From the NCBI GenBank assembly GCA_003151335.1, contig PLXE01000080.1, positions 1 to 64,000 of the forward strand: 64,000 bases of DNA. The letters are read 5' to 3'. Position 1 is the first letter of the stretch; every line of letters starts with the position of its first letter. Source of the stretch: Acidobacteriaceae bacterium. GTDB taxonomy: Bacteria > Acidobacteriota > Terriglobia > Terriglobales > Acidobacteriaceae. Below, piece by piece: positions 51,179 through 60,331 of the stretch. Below the pieces are notes generated by a model. The model had not been told where the DNA came from. It was given only the letters and a program-made list of their open reading frames with translations, and made no database searches. The position numbers and the translations under genes were made by a program.

Positions 51179-52786
51179 ATGAAGCCGTTGAGACCACAGT
51201 TAGCGGCCATGAAAGCTCTTCCTTCCGAAACCGATTTCATCGTGGTGGGCGCGGGCATCGCCGGTCTGCGGGCCTCGGTGGAACTGGCGTCCGCAGGACG
51301 CGTCCTGTGCCTGGCGAAACGCGAGGTCACGGAATCCAACACGCAGTACGCACAGGGTGGCATCGCTGCCGCGCTTAGCGATGACGATGAAGTCCGCCTC
51401 CACCTGGAGGACACGCTCAAGGCGGGCGACGGCCTGTGCAACGAAGAGGCTGCGCGCATCCTGGTGGAAGAAGGCCCGCCCCGTATCGAGGAGCTCATCG
51501 CGTGGGGTACGGAGTTCGATCGCGCCGGCACGAAGATCGCGTTTACTCGCGAGGGGGCGCATAGCCGCAACCGCGTGCTGCACGCCCACGGCGACTCCAC
51601 CGGGCGGGAAATTGGCCGGGCGCTCTTTCTGAAGGCCTCGGCTGTGAAGGAGATCACCTTCCGGGAATTCGAATTTACCACCGACTTGCTGGTGCGCGAC
51701 GGCCGCGTGGTTGGGGTCCGCCTTCTCGACCCCTCGGGCCAATCGCACGAGATCATTGCCAGCTCCACATTGCTCGCCACCGGCGGCTTGGGCCACGTTT
51801 ACAGCGACACCACCAATCCCTCGGTTGCAACCGGGGACGGGGTTGCCATGGCGCATCGCGCCGGCGCCGAGATCAGCGACATGGAGTTCGTGCAGTTCCA
51901 TCCCACCGCGTTGTACCTGAAGAACGCTCCGCGGTTCCTTTTGTCGGAGGCGCTGCGCGGCGAAGGCGCATATCTGCGAAACATTGAGCTGAAACGCTTC
52001 ATGCCCAAATACCACGAGTTGGCGGAACTGGCTCCGCGTGACGTGGTGGCCCGCGCGATTGCACATGAGCTGGAGATGGTAAAGCGTCCCGATGCCGCCG
52101 TGTATCTCGACCTCACCCACCTGCATGCCGACCGCGTGCGCAAACGTTTTCCCACCATTTACTCCACGTGCATGGAGTACAACATCGACATTGCTACCGA
52201 ACTGGTTCCCATTCGTCCGGCAGCGCACTATGCCATGGGCGGCGTGCGCACCGATCTCCGCGGACAAACTTCCCTCCCTGGCCTCTATGCCGCTGGGGAG
52301 GTGGCTTGTACCGGCGTGCACGGAGCCAACCGGCTGGCCAGCAATTCGCTGCTGGAAGGTTTGGTGTATGGAGCACGCGCTGCTCAGGACATGCGTGAGC
52401 ATCTCCAGTCGCCTCATCACCACGCAGCGAGTGCAGCAGCGAAGAATACGGCAGCACCCAGCAATGGACAGGCCGCACAGGTCGAGGGTTTCATCAAGAA
52501 GGTGCAAGCCCTGATGTGGCAGTACGTGGGCGTGGTGCGCGACGGAAAAGGCCTGCGGCAGGTCGTCTCGGAGTTGAGCGAGTTGCAGAAGCAACAGCCC
52601 ACCTCGGGCGATCGTCGTTCGCACGAGGCGGCGAACATACTACAGGCCGGACTGCTGATCGCCCGCTCGGCGCTGGCCCGGGAGGAAAGCCGCGGCGCTC
52701 ACTATCGCCTCGACTTTCCCCTGAAGAATGACGCGAAATTCCACAAGCATTCCGTGGTTAGCGGCGACAAGATCCGCTTCGAATAA
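51179..52786 (+). CDS. nadB: L-aspartate oxidase
   Basis: 535 residues from ATG 51179 (an ATG at 51209 is the other option). Flavoenzyme of NAD synthesis: oxidises aspartate to iminoaspartate. FAD-binding DFIVVGAGIAGLRASVELAS (GxGxxG), NTQYAQGGIAAALSD, ARILVEEGPPRIEEL, FTREGAHSRNRVLHAHGDST, the active-site EFVQFHPTALYLKNAPRFLL, LSEALRGEGAYLRN, and AHYAMGGVRTDLRGQTSLPG. The C-terminal helical domain is present. No nadA or nadC is adjacent. Confidence 0.93.
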   Translation: MKPLRPQLAAMKALPSETDFIVVGAGIAGLRASVELASAGRVLCLAKREVTESNTQYAQGGIAAALSDDDEVRLHLEDTLKAGDGLCNEEAARILVEEGPPRIEELIAWGTEFDRAGTKIAFTREGAHSRNRVLHAHGDSTGREIGRALFLKASAVKEITFREFEFTTDLLVRDGRVVGVRLLDPSGQSHEIIASSTLLATGGLGHVYSDTTNPSVATGDGVAMAHRAGAEISDMEFVQFHPTALYLKNAPRFLLSEALRGEGAYLRNIELKRFMPKYHELAELAPRDVVARAIAHELEMVKRPDAAVYLDLTHLHADRVRKRFPTIYSTCMEYNIDIATELVPIRPAAHYAMGGVRTDLRGQTSLPGLYAAGEVACTGVHGANRLASNSLLEGLVYGARAAQDMREHLQSPHHHAASAAAKNTAAPSNGQAAQVEGFIKKVQALMWQYVGVVRDGKGLRQVVSELSELQKQQPTSGDRRSHEAANILQAGLLIARSALAREESRGAHYRLDFPLKNDAKFHKHSVVSGDKIRFE

Positions 52787-52791
52787 ATCTG

Positions 52792-53745
52792 CTACGCGGC
52801 TTTCTGTTTTTTCTTGGGAAACAACAGCGACAAGAAAATCGAGATCAGCAAAACCCCGGCGACCACGCCGAGCGCGACGCCGATAGGAATCTGGACGTAA
52901 CTCGAGGCCAGCATTTTCACGCCGATAAAGATCAGAATCAGCGATAGGCCGTAATGCAGGAAGTGGAAAACTTCGATCATTCCCGCCAACGCAAAGTAGA
53001 GAGAGCGCAATCCAAGAATCGCAAACACGTTGGACGTATAGACGATGAACGGCTCGCGCGTCACCGCTAATACCGCCGGAATGGAGTCGGTTGCAAACAG
53101 CACGTCGGTCGTCTCCACTACGATCAGCACCACCGCCAGCGGGGTCGCATACCGCACCAGCCCGCGTCGCACGAAAAACTTGCCCTCAAAATCTTTAGTC
53201 AGCGGGAATAGCTTGCGAAAGCCGCGCAGTACCAGGTTCGACTCAGGGTTGATCTCCTGATCTTTTTGGCGGAACAGTTTGATGCCACTGTAGATGAGAA
53301 TCCCGCCGAAGATATAGATGAACCAGTGGAAGCGGTTCAGCAGCGTGATGCCCGCGACGATGAAGATGGCGCGCATGAGCAGCGCGCCCAGGATGCCCCA
53401 GAACAGCACGTCGTGCTGAAAGTGTCGCGGGACCTGAAAGTAGCGGAAGATGAGCAGAAAGATGAACAGGTTATCGGCACTGAGGGACTGCTCGATGAGG
53501 TAGCCTGTGATGAACTCCAGCGACAACTGGGAGTTGGGCCGGGCATGGCTGCCCACCATCGTGTGTCCGAAAAAGTAAATCAGGACAGCGAAGCCCGCTG
53601 CCAGCGAAATCCAAACCAGCGTCCAGCCCATGGCCTCGCGAAAGCCCACCACGTGCTTGCTGCGGTGGAAGACGCCCAAGTCGAGCGCCAGCATCGCTAA
53701 CACGAACAGGTTGAACAGAATCCAGAAGAGCCAGTTCGAAGGCAT
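52792..53745 (-). CDS. TerC-family membrane protein
   Basis: 317 residues from ATG 53745. About nine membrane helices with the TerC conserved acidic residues: ALDLGVFHRSKHVVGFREA, ITGYLIEQSLSADNLFIFLL, and VVETTDVLFATDSIPAVLAV. Residues NLFIF and TDVLFATDS are the paired acidic helix motifs thought to bind metal. TerC (Alx-like) proteins help manganese/calcium homeostasis or membrane-protein metalation. It stops 5 bases from the convergent nadB end. Confidence 0.87.
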   Translation of the reverse strand: MPSNWLFWILFNLFVLAMLALDLGVFHRSKHVVGFREAMGWTLVWISLAAGFAVLIYFFGHTMVGSHARPNSQLSLEFITGYLIEQSLSADNLFIFLLIFRYFQVPRHFQHDVLFWGILGALLMRAIFIVAGITLLNRFHWFIYIFGGILIYSGIKLFRQKDQEINPESNLVLRGFRKLFPLTKDFEGKFFVRRGLVRYATPLAVVLIVVETTDVLFATDSIPAVLAVTREPFIVYTSNVFAILGLRSLYFALAGMIEVFHFLHYGLSLILIFIGVKMLASSYVQIPIGVALGVVAGVLLISIFLSLLFPKKKQKAA

Positions 53746-53782
53746 GGCAGAGTCTCGGAACAGCCATTCTATCTGGCGGGCT

Positions 53783-53996
53783 GAAGAGCGTGTGTGAGAA
53801 CTCGTTTTGCGTCGGCACGGTGGGATGATTGCGCAAAAGCCGAGCCCCACAGGGGAGAAATAATACTAGCCCTGGGCGTAACCGGGGTCCCCGACAAGCG
53901 CCGTTTTTTGCGCTCGTTGGGGTGGTTGAGCCCTGGGTAAAGTGGAAAATAGATCCGAGTCCCTTCAGGGACGGCACAATTCTCACACATCCTCTT
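53783..53996. repeat. Non-autonomous repeat element with terminal inverted repeats, copy 2
   Basis: GAAGAGCGTGTGTGAGAA (53783-53800) is inverted imperfectly to TTCTCACACATCCTCTT (53980-53996). It shares CTGGGTAAAGTGG and the TCCCTTCAGGGACGGCA end with the element at 43991-44152. A nested hairpin (CCCCGACAAGCGC..GCGCTCGTTGGGG, 53889-53922) makes it longer. It fills much of the 380-base gap before the cyclophilin gene. Confidence 0.65.
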
Positions 53997-54124
53997 AACC
54001 CCGCAATGGTCTTTTCGACGGGCTGGCGATTTCCACCTACAATAGAGCCAGCGGCCTCGTCCGCGTTATACCGGCTCCCCACCTGGAGCTGTCATCACTT
54101 CAGCCATCAACGAAAGGAATCATC

Positions 54125-54652
54125 ATGGCCCGGCAACCCGGCGTTTATGCCACCCTGGACACCAGCGAAGGAACCATTGTCTGCCGCCTCTTCGAGCAGG
54201 AAGCGCCCATCACGGTGAAAAACTTCATCGAGCTGGCGGAAGGCGCGCGCGAATGGACCCACCCGCACACCAAGACCAAGAGCAAAGCTCGGCTGTACGA
54301 CGGCACCATCTTCCATCGCGTGATTCCCGACTTCATGGTCCAGGGCGGAGACCCGACCGGCACCGGCATGGGCGGCCCCGGCTACCAGTTTGAGGACGAG
54401 ACCAAGGGCTCGCCGCACAAATTCGACAAGCCCGGCAAGCTGGCCATGGCCAACTCCGGCCCCGGCACCAACGGCTCGCAATTCTTCATCACCGTCGTGC
54501 CGACGCAGTGGCTAACCGGTAATCACACCATCTTCGGCGAAGTTGTCGAAGGCCAGGACGTGGTGGACAAAATCACCAAGCTCCCGCGCAACCGCCAGGA
54601 CAAGCCCAACAAGGATGTGGTGCTGAACGCAGTCAAGATTGAGCGGGTGTAA
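54125..54652 (+). CDS. Peptidyl-prolyl cis-trans isomerase (cyclophilin)
   Basis: 175 residues; GAAAGG before the ATG. Cyclophilin core: [56 protein letters not shown] (FHRVI..FM.QGGD), [20 protein letters not shown] and [17 protein letters not shown]. No signal peptide, so cytosolic. Single gene. Confidence 0.92.
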   Translation: MARQPGVYATLDTSEGTIVCRLFEQEAPITVKNFIELAEGAREWTHPHTKTKSKARLYDGTIFHRVIPDFMVQGGDPTGTGMGGPGYQFEDETKGSPHKFDKPGKLAMANSGPGTNGSQFFITVVPTQWLTGNHTIFGEVVEGQDVVDKITKLPRNRQDKPNKDVVLNAVKIERV

Positions 54653-54804
54653 AAGCAGTTTCGAGTTTCAAGTGGCTCGGATTCTTGATCTCCCATCCTT
54701 TCGCCAAATGGGGGTAAAAGGAATCGGGAACACAGCACGTGATCGCAGAACGGGTCAATCTTGGCGCGTGTGTGATTCAGCCTCTGCGATTCGGGCGCCG
54801 GGTG

Positions 54805-54840
54805 CCCCACTCAAGCTGATTTTGCTTGAGTGGGGATTTT
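54805..54840 (+). terminator. Strong hairpin with T-tail
   Basis: CCCCACTCAAGC (54805-54816) and GCTTGAGTGGGG (54824-54835) form a perfect 12-bp stem with a 7-base loop, followed by ATTTT on the plus strand. It lies 150 bases after the cyclophilin stop and 26 bases from the convergent glycosyltransferase stop, so it may serve both strands. Confidence 0.6.
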
Positions 54841-54865
54841 GACGTTCGCGTCCTGCTCGCGAGTA

Positions 54866-55957
54866 TCACTTCTTTCTGATGAGTTCGTCGAACAGCTTCT
54901 CGTACTTCTCCGCAATCACGTCCCAGCGATACAGTGCATCGGCGCGCTGTTTTGCGCGGGCGGCCAACTGCTGTCGAGCGGCAGGATCATCGAGCAGCGA
55001 CTGCAATTTCGCAGCAAGGTCCTCTTCCGACTTCTCATACTTCACCCCGGCATCGCCCGCGGTCTCGGCGTTCTCTGGGGTATCGAGATAGAGCACCGCA
55101 TTGTTCGCGGCCATCGCTTCGATCAGCGCGGGATGAACTCCGCCGATCTCGCAAGCGAAGACAAAAACTCCCGCGTGCTTCTGCAACGCCCAATATCCAT
55201 CGCCATAGATCGCACCGGTGAAGCGCACGCGCTCATCGCCCAGAGATTTCATGCGCTCGAGATAGCCGGGATCGTAGGGATTGTCGCCCACCACGACCAG
55301 CGGCCAGTCGCTGCGCACGTTGCGCCAACTGCGCAACACGAGATCGGGATTGTTCTCCGGCTCAAGACGGCTGACATACAGCACGTAGCGGCCTGATTCG
55401 AGATTGAAGCCGTTCAGGCTGTCGTTGCCCGCCGGCATCTCGGAGCCGTAGCCGATGACCGTGGACTCGCTGCCATATTTTGCGAGGTAGTAATCATGGA
55501 TCGCCCGCGCGTCAGTCACCAGGCGAGTCGAACTGAACGACGACATCCATTCGCAGAGGTGCAGCACCTGCGCGCCCAGGCCCTTCCACTTCTCGCGCTT
55601 GCGGTCGAGGCCATCGACGTTGAGCACCACCGGCTTGCCGAAGAGCCTCGGAATGTAGGCGAACGGGCTGTTGGCCACGTTGCACAGCAGCACGACATCG
55701 GCGTCGCTGAAGGCGACGCGCACGGCTGCGAAGAAAGTGCTGACCCAGGTGTCGAGGTGCTTTTGATGAAGGCTGGGGACGATCACCCGGCGCACGCGCC
55801 GATCGTACACGTCGTCCGGCCGGACGAACGCTCTGCGGCAGTACACGGTGACCTTGTGTCCCTGGTCGGCAAAGCGCGAGCTGATCTGCTCGGCAAAACG
55901 CTCGAAGCCGCCATAGCGGTTGGGAATGCCGCGAGTACCGACGATGGCAATCTTCAT
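54866..55957 (-). CDS. Glycosyltransferase with DUF1972 N-terminus (GT4-type)
   Basis: 363 residues. The N-terminus MKIAIVGTRGIPNRYGGFER is the DUF1972 hallmark, followed by VVLLCNVANSPFAYI and DGLDRKREKWKGLG. The C-terminal GT1-type donor domain has YVLYVSRLEPENNPDLVLRS, WPLVVVGDNPYDP and FACEIGGVHPALIEAMAANN, with the usual Glu for nucleotide-sugar binding. Likely adds a rhamnose-like or hexose residue in polysaccharide assembly. Same strand as the two following sugar-transferase genes. Confidence 0.85.
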   Translation of the reverse strand: MKIAIVGTRGIPNRYGGFERFAEQISSRFADQGHKVTVYCRRAFVRPDDVYDRRVRRVIVPSLHQKHLDTWVSTFFAAVRVAFSDADVVLLCNVANSPFAYIPRLFGKPVVLNVDGLDRKREKWKGLGAQVLHLCEWMSSFSSTRLVTDARAIHDYYLAKYGSESTVIGYGSEMPAGNDSLNGFNLESGRYVLYVSRLEPENNPDLVLRSWRNVRSDWPLVVVGDNPYDPGYLERMKSLGDERVRFTGAIYGDGYWALQKHAGVFVFACEIGGVHPALIEAMAANNAVLYLDTPENAETAGDAGVKYEKSEEDLAAKLQSLLDDPAARQQLAARAKQRADALYRWDVIAEKYEKLFDELIRKK

Positions 55958-56007
55958 GAGAATTCGCTTCTCGGCTATGGCTTGGCACGCTGACTACTGG
56001 CCACTGG

Positions 56008-57018
56008 CTACTGGCTACTGCCCGTTGCCTTCTCCGCGTCTATTGCGCGAGGAGCATTGCAAAACCACCATAGCAAATCCCGGTCAGAAACCTTGCGGCG
56101 CGACTGAATGATCGCGCGCTTGCGGCGAACGCTCGTACGTACTCGCCAGGGATAAGCCAGTGCCGACAGCATTCGTTGATCGCGCAGCAGCGCGTAGCCG
56201 ACGGTCATCATATCGCGCCACGCCACCGGCAGAAACAGCCGCCAGCACAGCCATCCCGAGGCATTCTTGCCGCGCATAAGAAACCGGTTCTTCACCGAAT
56301 GCCAGTTGATGACCAGCGGCAAGTCTTTTCGCCGCTCGGGCGTGACCCGGCGCACATGCCAAGCCACTGCTGCCGGCGTGTACAGGCACTTCCAGCCCAT
56401 CACTTGCGCGCGCCAGGCCAGGTCGCCGTCTTCACGAAACGCGAAAAAGTCCTCATCGAAGAATTCGCCCTCGACCGAAACATCAGCGATGAAGTCGCGC
56501 CGGAACAGCACGGCCGCGCCGCTGGCGCCGAAGACGTACTGCGGGCGATCATACTGGCCGCGGTCAGCTTCTTCAGCCCCGCGGTCAAGATGGCGCATGT
56601 TGCGGGTGAAATAAATTCCCGTGGAATCGAGGATGTTGCTTCGGTGTTGTTCGGCGACGGGGTCCCAGCGCAATAATTTTCCGCAGACTGACCCGGCATC
56701 GGGATGCGCTTTCCCTCCAGCCACCATCTGCGTGATGAAGTCGGCACTGAGCACGACGTCGGGATTAAGGCAAAGCACCCAATCTCCGCCTGCTGCGCGG
56801 ATGGCCTGGTTCTGTCCGGCAGCAAATCCAACATTGCGCTCGTTGTAGATCACTCGCCACCGTGACTCGGCCTGACGCAACAGCTCTCGCGTGCCATCGG
56901 TCGACGCGTTGTCCACAATGATGACCTCGAGTTCGCGGTAGTCCTGCTGCTCGATCGAGGCAAAGCACGCGTCGAGATATTGCGCCGAATTCCAAGTGAC
57001 GATTGTGACTGAGACCAT
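56008..57018 (-). CDS. Family 2 glycosyltransferase
   Basis: 336 residues. GT-A fold: MVSVTIVTWNSAQYLDACFA, LEVIIVDNASTDGTRELLRQ, GFAAGQNQAIRAAGGDWVLC, LNPDVVLSADF (DxD region), GASGAAVLFRRDF and EDFFAFREDGDLAWR. The C-terminal part is basic and amphipathic, typical of membrane-associated rhamnosyltransferase-like GT2 enzymes. Acts on the cytosolic face in surface-polysaccharide synthesis; sugar unknown. Confidence 0.87.
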   Translation of the reverse strand: MVSVTIVTWNSAQYLDACFASIEQQDYRELEVIIVDNASTDGTRELLRQAESRWRVIYNERNVGFAAGQNQAIRAAGGDWVLCLNPDVVLSADFITQMVAGGKAHPDAGSVCGKLLRWDPVAEQHRSNILDSTGIYFTRNMRHLDRGAEEADRGQYDRPQYVFGASGAAVLFRRDFIADVSVEGEFFDEDFFAFREDGDLAWRAQVMGWKCLYTPAAVAWHVRRVTPERRKDLPLVINWHSVKNRFLMRGKNASGWLCWRLFLPVAWRDMMTVGYALLRDQRMLSALAYPWRVRTSVRRKRAIIQSRRKVSDRDLLWWFCNAPRAIDAEKATGSSQ

Positions 57019-57025
57019 TGGTAGT

Positions 57026-57110
57026 GCGGGCCTTCAGGCCCGCTTCAAGCTCCCGCGAAATCTCTGGCTGCGTTCTGCATTGCCGTTTGGACGCCGGCCT
57101 GAAGGCCGGC
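57026..57110. repeat. Paired GC palindromes (GGCCTTCAGGCC type)
   Basis: GCGGGCCTTCAGGCCCGC (57026-57043) and GCCGGCCTGAAGGCCGGC (57093-57110) are each near-perfect palindromes facing one another, as in the element at 40302-40435. They fill the gap between the two polysaccharide genes. Confidence 0.6.
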
Positions 57111-57141
57111 TCTACCCGGACGCAAGAATCCGCACAGACCT

Positions 57142-58575
57142 CTAGTATGCTCCGCGTCCGGAAAGGACGATGGGAATGGTGCGCAGGAAGATCTTGAAAT
57201 CGAGCCACAGCGACCAGTTGTCAATGTAGGTAAGGTCGAGCTGCATCCAGCGGTTGAAGTCCACGTGGTTGCGGCCTTCCAACACCCAGGTGCAAGTCAG
57301 GCCGGGGCGCATGCGCAAACGCCGCCGCTGCCAGTCTTCATACTGCTCCACCTCTTCGGGAACAGCGGGCCGCGGTCCGACGAACGACATGTCACCCCGC
57401 AAGATGTTCCAAAGTTGCGGCAACTCGTCAAGGCTGAAGCGGCGCAGCCAGCGTCCCACGGCGGTGATGCGGGGATCGTCGCTGATCTTGAAGACGGGAC
57501 CGTCGAGCTCGTTCAACTGGTGAAGCTCGGCGCGCATCTGTTCGGCGTTGTTGATCATGGAACGGAACTTGTACAACATGAAGCGGCGGCCGCCCAGCCC
57601 GCACCGGGTCTGGCGAAACAGCACCGGACCGGGCGAAGTCACCCGGATCATGGCCGCGATGCAGAGCAATACCGGCGAGAACACGACCAATACTGCGAAG
57701 GAGAATGCCGCATCGAAGATACGCTTGAAAAACAGCCGCAACTCGCTGTCGGGTGCGCTCGACAGGCTGAGCAGTTGCACATCGCGGAACTTCTCGATAT
57801 AGATCCGCGAGTAGGCGGCCGGCAAAAATTCCAGTTGTACTCGCGTCCTCATCCCGACATCGGCGCAGTGCTGCATCACCGGCTCCAGCCGGGCCAGCTC
57901 CTGCATGTTCACGGCAAAGACAATCTCATCCACCACTTCCTGTTGCAGAATACCGCCCAGTTCCTCGATGCGATGAACTCTGTACCCGCCCAGGTCCTGG
58001 AGCGAAGCATCGCTTGAGTTGGGATCGACAAAGCCGATCAGCCGCAGCCCCATCCCCCAACTCTCCTCGATCAGGGCCGCCATTTCGCGGGCGCGCGGAC
58101 CGCAACCCACGATCAGCAAGTAGTGGTAACGCTTGAGCCGATCGCGCATCCAGGAAACGCCCGAGTACGTCACCGCCCGGCCTATCACCAGCAGGACGAA
58201 ATCCACCGCGCCGATCAGCAGGACATAGGTCCGGCTCACGTCCACGCGGCGAAATAGATACAAACCGGCATAAATCACTACCAGCACCACGCCGAGTTGG
58301 CTGACGATGTTCAGAATGAGCTGGATCGGGTTGCTGAGTTCGAGATCGCGGTAGAAGCTGGAAAAATATCCGACCACCGCCCAAGTAATCACAAAGGCGG
58401 CCAGCAGCGGCAGATAATGGCTGAAGGGATAAATGCCGGGCAATCGCCGGCTGAAAAAATCGAAGTGCACCAGCAGCGTGCGCAGCAGATACGCGACCAC
58501 GAAGGAGGCGCAGGTCACTCCCAGGTCGTGCATCAATGTGATCGAGCTTAGAAGCTTGGAACGACGATCAAACAC
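57142..58575 (-). CDS. Undecaprenyl-phosphate sugar phosphotransferase (WcaJ-type priming enzyme)
   Basis: 477 residues. Four to five N-terminal membrane helices (LGVTCASFVVAYLLRTLLVH, YLPLLAAFVITWAVVGYF, LGVVLVVIYAGLYLF, VLLIGAVDFVLLVIGRAV), a CoA-binding-like Rossmann segment (YHYLLIVGCGPRAREMAALI), and the C-terminal catalytic bacterial-sugar-transferase domain: FKRIFDAAFSFAVLVVFSPV, LYKFRSMINNAEQMRAEL, DELPQLWNILRGDMSFVGPR, RLRMRPGLTCTWVLEGRNHV. Starts chain synthesis by loading the first sugar phosphate on the lipid carrier. Confidence 0.9.
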   Translation of the reverse strand: MFDRRSKLLSSITLMHDLGVTCASFVVAYLLRTLLVHFDFFSRRLPGIYPFSHYLPLLAAFVITWAVVGYFSSFYRDLELSNPIQLILNIVSQLGVVLVVIYAGLYLFRRVDVSRTYVLLIGAVDFVLLVIGRAVTYSGVSWMRDRLKRYHYLLIVGCGPRAREMAALIEESWGMGLRLIGFVDPNSSDASLQDLGGYRVHRIEELGGILQQEVVDEIVFAVNMQELARLEPVMQHCADVGMRTRVQLEFLPAAYSRIYIEKFRDVQLLSLSSAPDSELRLFFKRIFDAAFSFAVLVVFSPVLLCIAAMIRVTSPGPVLFRQTRCGLGGRRFMLYKFRSMINNAEQMRAELHQLNELDGPVFKISDDPRITAVGRWLRRFSLDELPQLWNILRGDMSFVGPRPAVPEEVEQYEDWQRRRLRMRPGLTCTWVLEGRNHVDFNRWMQLDLTYIDNWSLWLDFKIFLRTIPIVLSGRGAY

Positions 58576-58768
58576 AGTAACTGCCGTTGCTTACAGTTGG
58601 ACGTTATCGCCTGGGAATCCGCTGCGTACCGCACCATGACGTCAGCGAAATTGGCGCAGAAACCAAATAGGACCTGACGCGAGGACAAGTGCCCTTCCTA
58701 CTCTAGCAGCATTTCTAAGCTTTATACCATTGGTGTAGGCTACTTGATTAACCTGGAAAGCTTCCTCG

Positions 58769-60304
58769 ATGGTGCCCGGACAGCAAGCTTCTATGACCGA
58801 AGTCGCACGCCGGCCGGATGGTCCCCTCCGATCCTCCCAAGCGGCACGTTGGGTACGGTGGCTGGAAGGCCTCATCTTTTTCTTCCTGATTCTCTTCGCC
58901 ATCCTTCTGCCGCACTCCATCAAAGGAGCGCGGTACGCCTGGATGGCTGCGGGCTTGCTGTGGCTCGCCAAGCTGGCGATCGAGCGCAAGCGTCCGTTTC
59001 CGCAGGCCCTTTCGGCGCCGCTCCTGGCCTATATCGTTTTGAGCGGAATTTCGACCGCGCTCTCGCCCGATCCATACCTGAGCTGGCCTCGCATGAAAGT
59101 CGTGTGCCTCGTGTTGGCCGGAACCGTGGTTGCACAGAACCTGCAACGGCTCTCGCAGGTGCGCGTCCTGGTGCTGTTGTTACTGCTTTCAGGGCTTGCC
59201 GCAGCAGGCTTTACGGCTTGGCAATACACCTACGGCGTGGGAGTACAGGTGAAGTACCTCGTGCCGACGGCGGACTTGTATCGCGCGGGGATTCACCCTG
59301 GTGACATCATTACGCATATCAATGGCCGCTCTGTGCATACTCCGGAGCAACTGACCAAGGTGGTAGAGCAGAGCCGACCGGGAAGCATGCTCCGCGTCAA
59401 CTATCTGCAAGGGGAACCGTTTCACAAGCGAGAAACATTTCTCACTCGCGAACAATTTGTGACGAGCGGATTGGGTACCCCATACCTCCAATTGGCCCGT
59501 GGCAAGCCCGGCCGTGCGCAAGGCACGCTGGGGCACTACATCGTCTTGGCCGAGATGCTCATGCAACTTGGCTGCCTGGCATGGGCCATGTTGCTGAGTG
59601 TGCAACCGCACAGATGGGGCGTTCGAGCGTTCTTCGCCATCGTGTTCCTGGCGCTGACGGCGGCACTGCTGGCTACGCAAACGCGGGCCGACATCGCAGG
59701 ACTGGCAGCCGGTTGCGTCGTCGCGCTCTGGCTGCTGGGACGAAAGCAGGCCCGAATCTGGGCTTTCGCCGGCGTGGTTTTGCTCTTGCTCCTGGCGACG
59801 TTGTGGATCCACCACACTCGGAGGCTGGACTGGGTCAGCCCGGCCGACCCGGGGACGCATTTCCGGGTGTTGATGTGGGAAGACGGAGTGCGTCTGGTCC
59901 GGCAGCATCCATGGTTCGGGGTTGGGATGGATACCATCTTCAATCACTGGCAGGAGTGGAACATTCGCGCCTTCGCCCTGTATCGCGTGATCTATCACTT
60001 CCACTCCGATTACATCCAGATCGCCGTGGAGCGCGGCCTTCTCACCCTGGCAGCATGGTTGTGGTTCGTCGTGGCGTATGTGGTTTTTCTGGTTCGCCTG
60101 CTGCGGCGGACGCGCGAGCATAGCCGTTTTGCGACCGGTCTGGTGGCAGGCGTGCTCGCCGCCTTTGTCGGCTACCTGGTTCCCTCAACCGTGCAGTATT
60201 GCCTGGGCGACGATCCGCTGGTGATGATCATGTTCTTCTACTTCGGGCTGGCCGTCGCGATCGAGCGCATGCTGAAGACGCCGGGAGCGGTGGATGTTCC
60301 GTAA
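58769..60304 (+). CDS. O-antigen ligase-family protein with inserted PDZ-like domain
   Basis: 511 residues; GGAAAG before the ATG; an ATG at 58793 is also in frame. Multi-helix Wzy_C/O-antigen-ligase protein: N-terminal helices (WLEGLIFFFLILFAILLP, MKVVCLVLAGTVVAQNL), the ligase core (FFAIVFLALTAALLATQTRA, HFRVLMWEDGVRLVRQHPWF, GVGMDTIFNHWQEW, YHFHSDYIQIAVERGLLTL). Between helices, residues about 160-230 form a PDZ-like unit: LVPTADLYRAGIHPGDIITH, INGRSVHTPEQLTKVVEQSR, MLRVNYLQGEPF. PDZ domains usually recognise C-terminal peptides, so the ligase may be guided by or act on a protein. The neighbouring genes make the sugar chain. Confidence 0.78.
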   Translation: MVPGQQASMTEVARRPDGPLRSSQAARWVRWLEGLIFFFLILFAILLPHSIKGARYAWMAAGLLWLAKLAIERKRPFPQALSAPLLAYIVLSGISTALSPDPYLSWPRMKVVCLVLAGTVVAQNLQRLSQVRVLVLLLLLSGLAAAGFTAWQYTYGVGVQVKYLVPTADLYRAGIHPGDIITHINGRSVHTPEQLTKVVEQSRPGSMLRVNYLQGEPFHKRETFLTREQFVTSGLGTPYLQLARGKPGRAQGTLGHYIVLAEMLMQLGCLAWAMLLSVQPHRWGVRAFFAIVFLALTAALLATQTRADIAGLAAGCVVALWLLGRKQARIWAFAGVVLLLLLATLWIHHTRRLDWVSPADPGTHFRVLMWEDGVRLVRQHPWFGVGMDTIFNHWQEWNIRAFALYRVIYHFHSDYIQIAVERGLLTLAAWLWFVVAYVVFLVRLLRRTREHSRFATGLVAGVLAAFVGYLVPSTVQYCLGDDPLVMIMFFYFGLAVAIERMLKTPGAVDVP

Positions 60305-60331
60305 TGAATCGGTTCGCTCCGTCTGACGCGG

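Noticed and set aside
51200..52624. 474-residue minus-strand frame opposite nadB
   Set aside because: Antisense of a complete L-aspartate oxidase; no recognisable domain.
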